Shown in pieces: positions 33,095-42,506 of a stretch of 64,000 bases of DNA. Every line of letters begins with the position of its first letter. The stretch's first letter is position 1. Under the pieces are notes generated by a model. That model was not told the origin of the DNA. It saw only the letters and a list, made by a program, of their open reading frames with translations, and searched no databases. The DNA comes from Oscillospiraceae bacterium (GTDB lineage: Bacteria > Bacillota > Clostridia > Oscillospirales > Oscillospiraceae), in contig WQXS01000003.1 in assembly GCA_009784725.1 (NCBI GenBank), forward strand, positions 62,001 to 126,000, in the 5' to 3' direction. The position numbers were made by a program, and so were the translations under genes.

Positions 33095-33850
33095 GTGCAC
33101 AGTAAATTTGAAATCATCAATTTCAGCTTTTATTATAATGAAAAACGAGTGTTGAATTCGCTGAACCTGAACATCAGAGCGAATGAGATATTATCGGTTT
33201 TAGGTCCTGCAAACAGCGGGATAACAACCTTACTGCGGGCACTGAACCGATTGAGTGACCTTGACAGGGGTGTACGTTTTGAGGGTGATATTTTACTTGA
33301 CGGAAAGAGCATTTTTGCTCCCGATGTAAGTGCAACGGCACTTCGAAGACGTGTAGGCATGGTATTTGAAGTACCGACACCGCTTCCGATATCAATTTAC
33401 GAAAACATTGCATACGGATTAAAAGTTAACGGTAAGATGAGTAAAAACCAAATTTCGGAGCGTGTTGAATATGCCCTGCGAAAAGCCGCATTGTGGGACG
33501 AGGTCAAGGACAGGCAGCATATCCCCGCAATGTCGTTATCGGGCGGTCAGCAGCAACGTATGTGCATTGCACGTGTTATAGCCTTAAATCCGGAGGTTAT
33601 CCTGATTGACAGGTCATGCTCGGGACTCGACCCGATTTCCACGGCAAAATTTGAAGAGTCTCTTGTTGAACTCAAAGAACAGGTTACGGTTGTTCTTGCT
33701 CCGCATAATGTTCAGCAGGCGAGCCGAATATCGGACCGGATTGCATTTATACTGATGGGTGACCTGGTTGAGGAAGGTCCGTGTGAAAAAATCCTTACAA
33801 CCCCCGATGACAAAAGAACATATGACTATGTAACGGGCAGATTCGGATAA
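33095..33850 (+). CDS. Degenerate PstB paralogue with intact signature but inactive nucleotide site
   Basis: 251 residues, clearly PstB-derived (ends YDYVTGRFG). Walker A reads LGPANSGITTLL, so the invariant Lys is Ile. The Q-loop reads VGMVFEVPTPLPISIYENI, so the Gln is Glu. Walker B reads VILIDRSCSGLDP, so the catalytic Glu is Arg. In contrast SLSGGQQQRMCIARV is a perfect signature and the H-loop His (APHNVQQA) remains. The codons were checked (ATA, GAA, AGG). The frame is intact, with GGAG before the GTG, so the gene is maintained, not decaying. It probably pairs with PstB1 to form one working ATP site. Confidence 0.9.
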   Translation: MHSKFEIINFSFYYNEKRVLNSLNLNIRANEILSVLGPANSGITTLLRALNRLSDLDRGVRFEGDILLDGKSIFAPDVSATALRRRVGMVFEVPTPLPISIYENIAYGLKVNGKMSKNQISERVEYALRKAALWDEVKDRQHIPAMSLSGGQQQRMCIARVIALNPEVILIDRSCSGLDPISTAKFEESLVELKEQVTVVLAPHNVQQASRISDRIAFILMGDLVEEGPCEKILTTPDDKRTYDYVTGRFG

Positions 33851-33903
33851 ACGTAAAACGCAACAGCAGTAAAATAACGATATGAAAGAAACGGAGGGAA
33901 TAG

Positions 33904-34572
33904 ATGAGAAGTAACTTTGACGAGCAGCTTAACCAGTTAAACGGAAAATTGGTTGAGATGGGAGCGATTGTAGAAAGAGCAATTGCAGACGCAAGTAAAG
34001 CTCTTATTGAACAAGACGAGGAGCTTGCGCAAAGAGTTATTGAAAATGATGACAACATAGACGATATGGAAGACCTGATTGAAGACATGTGCCAGAAAAT
34101 CATAATGCGGCAGCAGCCTATTGCCGGAGATTTACGGTTAATTCTTGCAGTGTCGAAAATTATTGTCGACCTTGAGCGTATCGGTGACCATGCCTCCGAT
34201 ATATCCGAGCTTGCGATTTTCCTCGCCGAAGGTAAGTCTATCGGAAAGCTTGAGCATATCCCGCAAATGGCGGAAGCAACACTGACAATGGTTACAAGGG
34301 CAATAGATGCTTTCGTAAGGAGCGACCTTGAGCTTGCAAAGGATGTAATCGATTACGACGATGTGGTTGATGATTTATTCACACTCGTTAAGGAAGATGC
34401 GATAAGACTCATTAAGTCTGACATCGACCAAAGCAGCCATGCGATAGACCTTATTATGATTGCAAAGTACTTTGAGCGTATCGGCGACCATGCAACAAAT
34501 GTGGCTGAGTGGGTCGTATTTTCAATGACCGGAGAAAACAAGCACGGTATTGCAGGGAGAAACAAGTCCTAA
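33904..34572 (+). CDS. phoU: Phosphate transport regulator PhoU
   Basis: 222 residues, two PhoU three-helix repeats with the metal-binding signatures DLERIGDHASDISE and YFERIGDHATNVAEW. PhoU restrains Pst uptake and, where PhoR is present, silences it. It is last in the pst operon, 53 nt after pstB2. Since the local PhoR-like protein lacks a kinase, PhoU may here act mainly on the transporter. Confidence 0.95.
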   Translation: MRSNFDEQLNQLNGKLVEMGAIVERAIADASKALIEQDEELAQRVIENDDNIDDMEDLIEDMCQKIIMRQQPIAGDLRLILAVSKIIVDLERIGDHASDISELAIFLAEGKSIGKLEHIPQMAEATLTMVTRAIDAFVRSDLELAKDVIDYDDVVDDLFTLVKEDAIRLIKSDIDQSSHAIDLIMIAKYFERIGDHATNVAEWVVFSMTGENKHGIAGRNKS

Positions 34573-34627
34573 ATAACTGCTAACGGTTTAACATGAACCT
34601 GCAGGACAGTAATTATAGAACACAAAA

Positions 34628-34686
34628 AATGCGTTGATTTAAGTGATGTTTGACATTGCTTAAACATTAACGCATTTTCTCTTGCT
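34628..34686 (+). terminator. Terminator of the pst operon
   Basis: AAAATGCGTT pairs with AACGCATTTT, and TTTAAG with CTTAAA inside, giving a long two-part stem. It is followed by CTCTTG; the T-run is within the 3' arm. Confidence 0.6.
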
Positions 34687-34710
34687 ATAAAAATGCAAAT
34701 TAGATACAAT
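34682..34710 (+). promoter_or_regulatory. Predicted promoter of rubrerythrin
   Basis: TTGCTA (34682-34687), 17-nt spacer, TACAAT (34705-34710), about 38 nt before the ATG. Confidence 0.55.
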
Positions 34711-34748
34711 AAAGCAACAGGATTTCACATTGAAAGGAAAATTTGAAC

Positions 34749-35285
34749 ATGGCAAATCTTAAAGGAACAAAAACAGAAAAAAACCTTATGGAAGCATTTG
34801 CCGATGAAAGCATCGTCAGAAACAAATACACTTTTTTTGCGACTCAAGCAAGGCGTGACGGTTATGAACAAATAGCAGCGGTCTTTGAAAGTGCAGCAAA
34901 TAACGAAATGGAGCATGCCAAGGTTTGGTTTAAGCTGCTGTGCGACGGCGGGTTTCCAAATACTGCTGACAACCTGAAGGACGCAATAAAAGGCGAAAAT
35001 TCCGAATGGACCGGTAAATACATAAAAATGGCGGAAACCGCACGCGAAGAAGGCTTTGACAACATTGCTTTTTTATTTAATGCCGTTGCCGATGTCGAAA
35101 AGGAACATGAGGAGCGGTATAAAAAACTTCTTCAAAGCATTGAGGACGGTTCGATATTTAATAAGTCGGAAAATGTAAGCTGGGTATGCAGAGTATGCGG
35201 GTATAAATCGGAAAGCGAAAGCCCGCCCGAGCAATGTCCCGTCTGCGAGCACCCCAAATCATATTTCGAGCAAAAGACATCATAA
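34749..35285 (+). CDS. Rubrerythrin
   Basis: A non-haem diiron peroxidase protecting anaerobes from H2O2. The N-terminal ferritin-like four-helix bundle carries diiron ligands ([43 protein letters not shown]). The C-terminal rubredoxin domain has two CxxC pairs ([18 protein letters not shown]). 178 residues from ATG 34749; the track's TTG 34743 is two codons upstream of it and less likely. It has its own promoter and is followed by an HD-GYP gene. Confidence 0.95.
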   Translation: MANLKGTKTEKNLMEAFADESIVRNKYTFFATQARRDGYEQIAAVFESAANNEMEHAKVWFKLLCDGGFPNTADNLKDAIKGENSEWTGKYIKMAETAREEGFDNIAFLFNAVADVEKEHEERYKKLLQSIEDGSIFNKSENVSWVCRVCGYKSESESPPEQCPVCEHPKSYFEQKTS

Positions 35286-35302
35286 GAAAGCGGTGATTTA
35301 AT

Positions 35303-36538
35303 ATGAAAATTCGCATGAATGAACTCATCCAGGCAATAGGAACAGCGCTCGACATAGTGGAGCATGAGCTGCTCGGAGCGAGTACATATCACGGAAAACG
35401 CATAGCGGTTCTGTCATCTCTTATGGCTAAGGAGTTAGACATGAGTGATGCGGAGATAAAAGCAATTTCTACATGTGCATTGTTTCACGACAATGCTCTG
35501 ACCGAGTATATCCGTTATAAGTTTTCAACAAATGAAAGAAAAATGGATTTCAGGCTGCATTGCGAGTACGGTCAGCGGAACATTGAAAAGATACCATTTG
35601 ATTTTGATATAAGCGGCCTTATTTTATACCACCATGAGCATCCCGACGGAAAAGGCCCGTTTAAGAAAAAAGATGGGGAGTTTCCCGTCGGAGCGGGAAT
35701 TATCGCAATTGCGGATATGATTGATGTTGAGCATCATCTTCAAAGGATTACGGCAGATAAAATCCCGCAAATCAAAGCCGAAGTTGAAAAGCAATCGGGC
35801 ATACGTTTTACAAAAGAAGCTTCCGGTGCATTTCTTGCAATATTTAACGAGGATGTCCTGGAATCTCTTCGTGATGAAAATATTATAGAAACAGCTGCAA
35901 AAGTGTTACCTGTATGGGAAGTCGATATCGAGGGTGATGAGATAATAAACATTGCGGCTCTTGCTTCAAAAATAATCGACTATAAATCGCCTTTTACAAA
36001 AAAACACTCGGAGCAGATAGCAAACAGAGCCTGGTTAATGAGCGGTTATTACGGCTTCGACCAGCAAAAACGTGCAAAAGTCTATCTTGCAGCAGCACTT
36101 CATGACCTCGGCAAGCTTGCAACTCCGAATGAAATTCTCGATAAGCCCGCAAAACTTACCGATGATGAGTTTGAAATAATAAAAGCTCACGTAAAAGGAA
36201 CATATGACATGCTCAGCGGCATTACCGGATTTGAAGAGATCTGCCATTGGGCATCAAGCCATCATGAGAAACTGAACGGCTCGGGTTATCATTTCGGAAT
36301 TGATGAAAAAGAACTGGACTTTGTCGACCGCCTGCTTGCGTGTACCGATATTTATCAGGCAGTAAGTGAAGAAAGACCCTATCATGCAAGACGAAGCCAT
36401 GAGGAGACAATGCCGATTCTATGGAGCATGGCGGAAAAAGGTTTCATCGACAGTAAAATCGTAGACGATTTTGATACAGTCATGGCAATATACTCAAACA
36501 AGGACGTCCCACCCCCGGAGGTTGGTGCCAAAAACTGA
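35303..36538 (+). CDS. Tandem HD domain protein with a degenerate HD-GYP domain
   Basis: 411 residues with two HD modules. The first (about 15-150) has CALFHDNALTEYI and LYHHEHPDGKGPFKKK. The second (about 225-385) has KKHSEQIANRAW, AALHDLGKLATPNEIL, IKAHVKGTYDMLSGI and HHEKLNGSGYHFG. The canonical HHExxDGxGYP is altered (DG to NG, GYP to GYH), so cyclic di-GMP hydrolysis is uncertain. No receiver or membrane domain is present. It follows rubrerythrin by 17 nt and may respond to the same stress. Confidence 0.82.
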   Translation: MKIRMNELIQAIGTALDIVEHELLGASTYHGKRIAVLSSLMAKELDMSDAEIKAISTCALFHDNALTEYIRYKFSTNERKMDFRLHCEYGQRNIEKIPFDFDISGLILYHHEHPDGKGPFKKKDGEFPVGAGIIAIADMIDVEHHLQRITADKIPQIKAEVEKQSGIRFTKEASGAFLAIFNEDVLESLRDENIIETAAKVLPVWEVDIEGDEIINIAALASKIIDYKSPFTKKHSEQIANRAWLMSGYYGFDQQKRAKVYLAAALHDLGKLATPNEILDKPAKLTDDEFEIIKAHVKGTYDMLSGITGFEEICHWASSHHEKLNGSGYHFGIDEKELDFVDRLLACTDIYQAVSEERPYHARRSHEETMPILWSMAEKGFIDSKIVDDFDTVMAIYSNKDVPPPEVGAKN

Positions 36539-36569
36539 GATTATATTATAAGACAAGAGGTAATCAAAT

Positions 36570-37433
36570 ATGAAAAACATTAATTACATCAAAGTTAACG
36601 CAAAGGACGGAGCTGTAATCCCGGTTGTTACATTTAATATTGAAGATGCTGAAAAGAAAGGCGTTGTAATAATCAGTCACGGATTCGGCGAGCATGCGGA
36701 TTCTTATATTGAGTTTGCTGAGTTTTTATGGAAGGGTAATTATGCAAGCGTTATTATAGACCAGAGAGGTCACGGCAAACCTCCCGAAGGAGCAAAGCGC
36801 TGGCACGGGCAAATCCAGGACTATGAATGTTTTGTCGATGATATTGTCTCTGTAACCGCAGAAGTAAAGAAGATGGCACCGGACACACCGATAGCCTTGT
36901 ACGGTCACAGCATGGGCGGAAATATAATCGCAAACACATTGCTTAAAATCCCCCCGGAGCAGGTGAAGGAATATTCCTGCGCAATTCTTGAATCACCATG
37001 GTTTGAACTGACACCGCCTCTATCTCCGACAACCCGCAGTCTTGTCAGGTTTTTAAGCAAAGTTATGCCGAAATTCAGAATCCACAGAAAACTCAATCAT
37101 GAGAAAATTTCAAGTGACGAAGTAAAAAATAAAACCTATTCTGCAGACCCGTATTATCACGGCTTCATTTCCGTACGGATGCTTGACGGTATTATGAACG
37201 CCTGCGATTATGCACTCGGCAATGCCGAAAAACTGCCGGTTAAAACCTATCTTGCATATGCTTCAAACGAAGTGATTGTTTCGAATAAGGAAATGATAGA
37301 GTTTGCCGAAAAAGCAGGTGATATTGTAACTCTTAAAAAATATGAGTCAAACCATGCAATTCACAACGATATTAACCAAGTGCCTTACTGCGAGGATATA
37401 ATCGCATTTTTAGATGCAAACCTATCAAAGTAA
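36570..37433 (+). CDS. Alpha/beta hydrolase, monoacylglycerol lipase-like
   Basis: 287 residues. VVIISHGFGEHADSYIEFAE and IIDQRGHGKPPEG are typical of the serine aminopeptidase/lysophospholipase family (hydrolase_4). The nucleophile elbow is LYGHSMGGNIIAN, and the catalytic His lies in YESNHAIHND. The usual acid position (GxxDxxV) reads SNEVIVS, so the triad Asp may be replaced. It lies 12 nt before the glycerol operon flavoprotein, so release of glycerol from lipids feeding the next genes is a reasonable inference. Confidence 0.82.
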   Translation: MKNINYIKVNAKDGAVIPVVTFNIEDAEKKGVVIISHGFGEHADSYIEFAEFLWKGNYASVIIDQRGHGKPPEGAKRWHGQIQDYECFVDDIVSVTAEVKKMAPDTPIALYGHSMGGNIIANTLLKIPPEQVKEYSCAILESPWFELTPPLSPTTRSLVRFLSKVMPKFRIHRKLNHEKISSDEVKNKTYSADPYYHGFISVRMLDGIMNACDYALGNAEKLPVKTYLAYASNEVIVSNKEMIEFAEKAGDIVTLKKYESNHAIHNDINQVPYCEDIIAFLDANLSK

Positions 37434-37445
37434 AGGAGTAAGCAC

Positions 37446-38879
37446 TTGATTGATGTAGCTGTTATAGGATGCGGAATCGTTGGTGCGGCATGTGCTTACG
37501 AGCTTTCGCACTATGACATTAAAATTACCGTTTTCGAGAGTGAAAACGATGTCGCTATGGGGACAACAAAAGCAAACAGCGCAATCATCCATGCGGGTTA
37601 TGACCCTTCACCCGGAACACTTATGGCAAAGCTCGACGTTGAAGGCGTAAAGCTTGCAAAGGAGCTGTGCGAAAAACTCGACATCCCGTACAGGCACTGC
37701 GGAGCGTTTGTCCTTGCATTAAACGATGACGAAGTCAATCTCGTTGAGCGTTTATATAACAGAGCAATCAAAAATGGTGTCGAAGAAGTTGCAATCTTAA
37801 ACAGAGAAGACGTTTTAAAGCTTGAACCGAATGTAAATAACAACGTAATAACAGCACTGCACGCACCCACGGCAATGATAGTTGACCCGTGGGAGTATAC
37901 GCTTGCACTTGCCGAAACTGCTGCCCGAAACAGTGCGGAGATTTTACTTGAACATAAAGTAACAAGAATCAATGAAATAAACGGCGGGTATGAAATCCAA
38001 ACAAGCAAGGGTGCTTTTGAAGCACGGACAATAATAAACGCAGCAGGGTTATATGCCGATGATATTCATAACATGATTGCAGAGCCGGAATTTACGATTA
38101 CACCTGCAAAAGGGGAATACTGGCTGCTCGATAAAAGCGAAGGGACAAGGGTAAATAGCGTTATCTTCCAATGCCCGTCAAAAGCGGGAAAAGGAGTGCT
38201 TGTGACTCCAACGGTTCACGGTAATTTAATGGTAGGCCCGGGCAATATATCGGCAGACTCAAAAGACGATGTATCAACAACAGCCGACGAACTTGAGTTT
38301 GTCAAGCAAACCGCAGGGAAATCGGTTCCGGGAATCGACTTTTCCGCAGTAATCCGCACATTTTCGGGAAATCGCGCACATACGGAAAATGATGATTTTA
38401 TTATTAAGGAAGTAAAACCGGGGTTTATCGACCTTGCAGGCATAAAATCACCCGGACTTACTGCCGCACCCGCAATTGCAAAAATGGCAGCGGAAATGCT
38501 TACCGGCAACGGAATGAGTTTAATTAATAAACAGGGTTTTATCGATTCTCGCAGGCATATAAGATTTAATAAACTCAATCCCGAAGAAAAATCCGCTGTT
38601 ATAAAGAAAAACCCCGCATACGGGCATGTGATCTGCCGCTGTGAAACCGTCACAGAGGGTGAAATACTTGATGCACTGGAATCACCGATACCGCCACGTT
38701 CAATTGATGCCGTAAAACGCAGAACAGGAGCGGGAATGGGACGCTGTCAGGGAGGGTTTTGCGGACCCCGAATACTTGAAATACTGGCAAAGCACTATAA
38801 ATGTGATTTTACGGATATATTGCAGGACAAAGCAGGAACATATATCCTGACCTCAAAAACCAAGGAAGACAATTTGTGA
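37446..38879 (+). CDS. FAD-dependent glycerol-3-phosphate dehydrogenase-type oxidoreductase with BFD-like Fe-S domain
   Basis: 477 residues. The DAO-type FAD domain starts VAVIGCGIVGAACAYELS and includes MGTTKANSAIIHAGYD. The C-terminal ~80 residues form a BFD-like [2Fe-2S] domain with VICRCETVTEGEI and GRCQGGFCGPRI cysteines. This architecture is the anaerobic GlpA-like protein of Clostridia. The TTG start lies 7 nt after AAAGGAG. It overlaps the next flavoprotein by 4 nt and shares the operon with glpK. Confidence 0.87.
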   Translation: MIDVAVIGCGIVGAACAYELSHYDIKITVFESENDVAMGTTKANSAIIHAGYDPSPGTLMAKLDVEGVKLAKELCEKLDIPYRHCGAFVLALNDDEVNLVERLYNRAIKNGVEEVAILNREDVLKLEPNVNNNVITALHAPTAMIVDPWEYTLALAETAARNSAEILLEHKVTRINEINGGYEIQTSKGAFEARTIINAAGLYADDIHNMIAEPEFTITPAKGEYWLLDKSEGTRVNSVIFQCPSKAGKGVLVTPTVHGNLMVGPGNISADSKDDVSTTADELEFVKQTAGKSVPGIDFSAVIRTFSGNRAHTENDDFIIKEVKPGFIDLAGIKSPGLTAAPAIAKMAAEMLTGNGMSLINKQGFIDSRRHIRFNKLNPEEKSAVIKKNPAYGHVICRCETVTEGEILDALESPIPPRSIDAVKRRTGAGMGRCQGGFCGPRILEILAKHYKCDFTDILQDKAGTYILTSKTKEDNL

Positions 38880-39847
38880 AAAAGATAAAAATCTATGATT
38901 TAATTGTAATAGGGGGAGGGCCTGCGGGAATCGCCGCAGCATATTCGGCATGGGAAAAAGGGTTACGGAAAATCCTTATTGCAGAAAGAGATAGTATGCT
39001 CGGCGGTATTTTAAACCAGTGCATACATCCCGGCTTCGGACTTGAATATTTCAAAGAAGAACTGACAGGGCCGGAATACGCATGGCGTTTTATAAATTTA
39101 CTGCCCGAAACATCAATTGAAGTATTGACCGACACAATGGCACTGAAAGTGACTAAAGATATGGAAGTGCATTTATCAGGTGAAAAATCCGGTTTTCAGA
39201 TATTAAAAGCAAAAAGCATTATCCTGGCAACAGGCTGCCGTGAACGTGCAAGAGGAGCTTTGGGAATCGCAGGTACAAGACCCTCGGGAGTCATAACTGC
39301 GGGAGCGGCTCAAAGATACGTCAATATGGAAGGCTACATGCCCGGCAAAAGAATAGTTATAATCGGCAGCGGTGATGTCGGCCTAATAATGGCAAGACGA
39401 ATGACCTTGGAGGGCGCAAAAGTCCTTGCGGTAGTGGAAATTCTGCCGCACCCCGGGGGACTGCTCCGAAATGTTGCACAGTGCCTTAATGACTTTGATA
39501 TTCCATTGCTGCTGTCACATTCGGTAACCGATATTCAAGGCGAAACCCGTGTAGATAAAGTTGTAGTATCAAAAATCGATGAAAACCGCAATGTAATACC
39601 GGGGACAGAACAAGTATTCGAGTGCGACACCGTTCTTCTCTCGGCAGGGTTAATTCCCGAAAACGAATTGATAAACGCAGCCGGAATAACAATCGACAAT
39701 AAAAATGTGCAGTCCTCAACCCCCGGCATCTTCGTCTGCGGCAACGCCCTGCATGTGCATGACATAGTAGACAACGTAACACTCGAAGCAAACAAAGCCG
39801 GCGAAGCAGCCACAGAATTTGTTAGGGGACATTCCTTAAACGGCTAA
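38876..39847 (+). CDS. FAD/NAD(P)-binding oxidoreductase, GlpB-like partner
   Basis: 323 residues, pyridine nucleotide-disulphide reductase fold. FAD motif DLIVIGGGPAGIAAAYSA, second dinucleotide motif KRIVIIGSGDVGLIMARRM and C-terminal TPGIFVCGNALHVHDI. RDSMLGGILNQCIHPGFGL is typical of the partner of GlpA-like dehydrogenases. The start is GTG in a GTGA overlap with the previous stop. The small DUF1667 protein that often follows this pair is missing; glpK comes next. The last ~130 nt are C-rich. Confidence 0.85.
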   Translation: MKKIKIYDLIVIGGGPAGIAAAYSAWEKGLRKILIAERDSMLGGILNQCIHPGFGLEYFKEELTGPEYAWRFINLLPETSIEVLTDTMALKVTKDMEVHLSGEKSGFQILKAKSIILATGCRERARGALGIAGTRPSGVITAGAAQRYVNMEGYMPGKRIVIIGSGDVGLIMARRMTLEGAKVLAVVEILPHPGGLLRNVAQCLNDFDIPLLLSHSVTDIQGETRVDKVVVSKIDENRNVIPGTEQVFECDTVLLSAGLIPENELINAAGITIDNKNVQSSTPGIFVCGNALHVHDIVDNVTLEANKAGEAATEFVRGHSLNG

Positions 39848-39880
39848 AAGGTGTGTCCCAGCTATGCAAAGGAGCAAACC

Positions 39881-41365
39881 ATGCCAAAATACATTTTATC
39901 TCTCGACCAGGGAACAACAAGCTCCCGTGCGGTATTATTTGATGAAAAGCAAAATATAGTCTCTCTTGCTCAAAAAGAGTATACACAGATATACCCAAAA
40001 GAGGGATGGGTTGAGCATGACCCAATGGAGATATATTCTTCGCAGATGTCGGTGATGATGGAAGCGGTTGCTCAAAGCGGCGTTAATGTTAAGGACATAG
40101 CGGCAATAGGGATCACAAATCAGCGGGAAACAACAATCGTCTGGGAAAAATCAACAGGCAAACCCGTATACAATGCAATCGTCTGGCAATGCCGCCGCAC
40201 AGCAGGGATTATAGAAAAGCTAATATCTCAAGGATTAAAGGACACAATACGCGACAAAACCGGACTTATACCGGATGCATATTTCTCAGGCTCTAAAATC
40301 GCATGGATTTTGGAAAATGTAAAAGGCGCAAGAGAAAAAGCAGAAAAAGGCGAGCTGCTTTTCGGAACAGTTGACACATGGCTGCTTTGGAAGCTTACCG
40401 ACGGCAAGGTTCACATTACCGACTACACAAATGCGTCCAGAACAATGATTTTCAACATACATACACTTAGTTGGGACGATGACTTACTCAAAGCACTCGA
40501 TATTCCGAAGCAAATGCTGCCCGAGGTGCGTTCCTCAAGCGAAATTTACGGCTGCACGGGTTTGCAAGGCATTGATGTACCGATAGCCGGAATAGCAGGC
40601 GACCAGCAGGCGGCCCTTTTCGGTCAATGCTGCTTTGATAAAGGCGAAGTCAAAAACACATACGGAACCGGGTGCTTTCTCCTGATGAACACGGGAAATG
40701 AAGCATACACAAGCAAAAACGGCCTGATTACAACAATAGCCGCAAGCAACAGCAATAAGCCGTCATATGCGCTTGAGGGAAGCGTGTTCACGGGCGGAGC
40801 GGTTGTACAGTGGCTAAGAGACGGCTTGAAAATAATCACCGAAAGCCATGAAGTGGAAGAACATGCGGCAAAGGTGGAAAACTCGGGCGGTGTATATTTT
40901 GTGCCCGCCTTCACAGGTCTCGGCTCACCGTATTGGGATATGTATGCAAGAGGCTGCATCATAGGCATCACAAGAGGGACGACACAAGAACACATTATGC
41001 GGGCGGCACTGGAATCAATCGCATTTCAAAGCAACGATATGATAAAAGCAATGGAAAACGACACCGGCATGCAAATCCCTGAAATAAAAGCAGACGGCGG
41101 TGCATCCGTCAACAAACTTCTAATGCAGTTTCAAGCCGATATCTCGGCAAAAAATGTCCGCCTTCCAAAAATAAGCGAATCAACCGCCCTCGGCGCCGCC
41201 TATCTCGCCGGCCTCGCCACCGGCGTCTGGCAAAACACAGACGAACTAAAAACCCAATGGCAACCCGCCAAAACCTTCACCCCGCAAATCTCCGAACAAA
41301 AAAGAACAACCTCCCTCCAAAACTGGACCAAAGCCATCACCAGAACCCTAAACTGGGCAGAATAG
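39881..41365 (+). CDS. glpK: Glycerol kinase
   Basis: FGGY-family kinase making glycerol-3-phosphate. [58 protein letters not shown] and [16 protein letters not shown] are GlpK hallmarks. [14 protein letters not shown] follows further on. ATG 39881 lies 6 nt after AAAGGAG; the track start at 39851 is a spurious extension. 494 residues is normal. Together with the two flavoproteins upstream it converts glycerol to dihydroxyacetone phosphate. The final ~200 nt switch to C-ending codons. Confidence 0.96.
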   Translation: MPKYILSLDQGTTSSRAVLFDEKQNIVSLAQKEYTQIYPKEGWVEHDPMEIYSSQMSVMMEAVAQSGVNVKDIAAIGITNQRETTIVWEKSTGKPVYNAIVWQCRRTAGIIEKLISQGLKDTIRDKTGLIPDAYFSGSKIAWILENVKGAREKAEKGELLFGTVDTWLLWKLTDGKVHITDYTNASRTMIFNIHTLSWDDDLLKALDIPKQMLPEVRSSSEIYGCTGLQGIDVPIAGIAGDQQAALFGQCCFDKGEVKNTYGTGCFLLMNTGNEAYTSKNGLITTIAASNSNKPSYALEGSVFTGGAVVQWLRDGLKIITESHEVEEHAAKVENSGGVYFVPAFTGLGSPYWDMYARGCIIGITRGTTQEHIMRAALESIAFQSNDMIKAMENDTGMQIPEIKADGGASVNKLLMQFQADISAKNVRLPKISESTALGAAYLAGLATGVWQNTDELKTQWQPAKTFTPQISEQKRTTSLQNWTKAITRTLNWAE

Positions 41366-41389
41366 AATAATTTAAATATATACTCGACT

Positions 41390-42253
41390 CTAAAACAATG
41401 ACAGTTGTTGCTCTTTTGTTTCGAATTTGTGGAGGTAGGAGAAGACGTCGTCCATTTTGTGGAGGATGTTGTTCTTTTTGCATATATCACGGAAGATTTC
41501 CATTAGGCGGTGGTTGTCGGGGCTGTGGCATTCGTAGGCGTTGCCAAAGGTGCGGATGTATTGCTGCTTGACCCATGGGAAATGTTCGTCAAGCTTGCTG
41601 TAGAAATACTCCCTGCTTCCCTCACGCATTGTTGTACCCATTGCAAAGCAGACGATTCCTTTAACCTTTGCTTTTATGCAGTAATCCAGAATTCCCCGCA
41701 GATTATCCTCGGTATCGTTAATAAACGGCAAAATCGGGTCAAGCCATACAACAGTCGGAATACCCTCATCACGCATTGCTTCAAGTACTGCAAAACGCTC
41801 GGCTGTCGTCGATACATTCGGCTCAATGATACGGCATAAATCCTCATCATATGTAGTCAGCGTGATTTGCACAACGCACTTAGTTTTCTCGTTTATTTTC
41901 TTGAATAAATCAATATCCCGCATAATAAGAGCTGACTTTGTAAGTATATTCAAACCGAAGCCATAACGTAAAATAAGCTCATTACACTGCCTCGTCAGCT
42001 GCAGCTCCTCTTCAAGAGGAATATAAGGGTCACACATCGAGCCTGTACCAATCATACAAGGCTTACGTTTGCGTGAAAGCTGAGACTCAAAAATCTTGAC
42101 AGCATTACGCTTGACCTCAATGTTTTCAAAATCGTGATTAATCTGATAACAATGACTTCTGCTGTCACAATAAATACACCCATGACTGCACCCGCGGTAT
42201 AAATTCATACCGTTATTAGCAGAAAGTATGGTCTTGTAGTCACCATAAAGCAT
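41390..42253 (-). CDS. SPL-like radical SAM protein
   Basis: 287 residues from ATG 42253, which has GGGGGA 8 nt upstream; the track start at 42445 adds an unrelated leader. The radical SAM cluster motif is YRGCSHGCIYCDSRS (CxxxCxxC). GTGSMCDPYIPLEEELQLTR and LTTYDEDLCRIIEPN match the spore photoproduct lyase-like SPL/Rv2578c group, whose substrates are mostly unknown. A promoter is visible upstream on the minus strand (TTGCAA, 17 nt, TATAGT). It is convergent with glpK. Confidence 0.85.
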   Translation of the reverse strand: MLYGDYKTILSANNGMNLYRGCSHGCIYCDSRSHCYQINHDFENIEVKRNAVKIFESQLSRKRKPCMIGTGSMCDPYIPLEEELQLTRQCNELILRYGFGLNILTKSALIMRDIDLFKKINEKTKCVVQITLTTYDEDLCRIIEPNVSTTAERFAVLEAMRDEGIPTVVWLDPILPFINDTEDNLRGILDYCIKAKVKGIVCFAMGTTMREGSREYFYSKLDEHFPWVKQQYIRTFGNAYECHSPDNHRLMEIFRDICKKNNILHKMDDVFSYLHKFETKEQQLSLF

Positions 42254-42337
42254 ATCAGAATCCCCCATATTTATACTATACAATTTGCTAATTTCATTTG
42301 CAAGCCAAATCAAAATTATGATATTATATAAAGCGAA

Positions 42338-42472
42338 GTCGGAACAGTAATATATTTCTGATGTGCAGGGCGACATTAGTGAAACGCTTCCGGGCATCGT
42401 GAAGTTTTGAAGATTTATATGAAGCGTTAACGATTTTGAGACCAAGCAGCAGAATTATATTACTGTTTCGAC
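42338..42472. repeat. 135-nt element with 23-bp terminal inverted arms
   Basis: The arm at 42338-42360 (GTCGGAACAGTAATATATTT plus CTG) pairs with 42450-42472 with one wobble and one mismatch. Inside, AACGCTTC and GAAGCGTT form a second 8-bp stem, and CTTC/GAAG closes a smaller loop. It lies between the SPL-like gene and tex, ending 34 nt before the tex start. It could be a structured tex leader or a MITE-like insertion. Confidence 0.65.
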
Positions 42473-42506
42473 GAGCAAGAGAATCTTAAACATGGAGGAA
42501 CTTACA

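Noticed and set aside
33095-33850. pstB2 as a pseudogene
   Set aside because: Full-length open frame, good ribosome site, intact signature, H-loop and C-terminus. Losses are confined to its own nucleotide site.
42253-42268. Leaderless start for the SPL-like gene
   Set aside because: An ATG at 42268 fits a leaderless start, but the ATG at 42253 has GGGGGA at correct spacing and begins at the conserved region.
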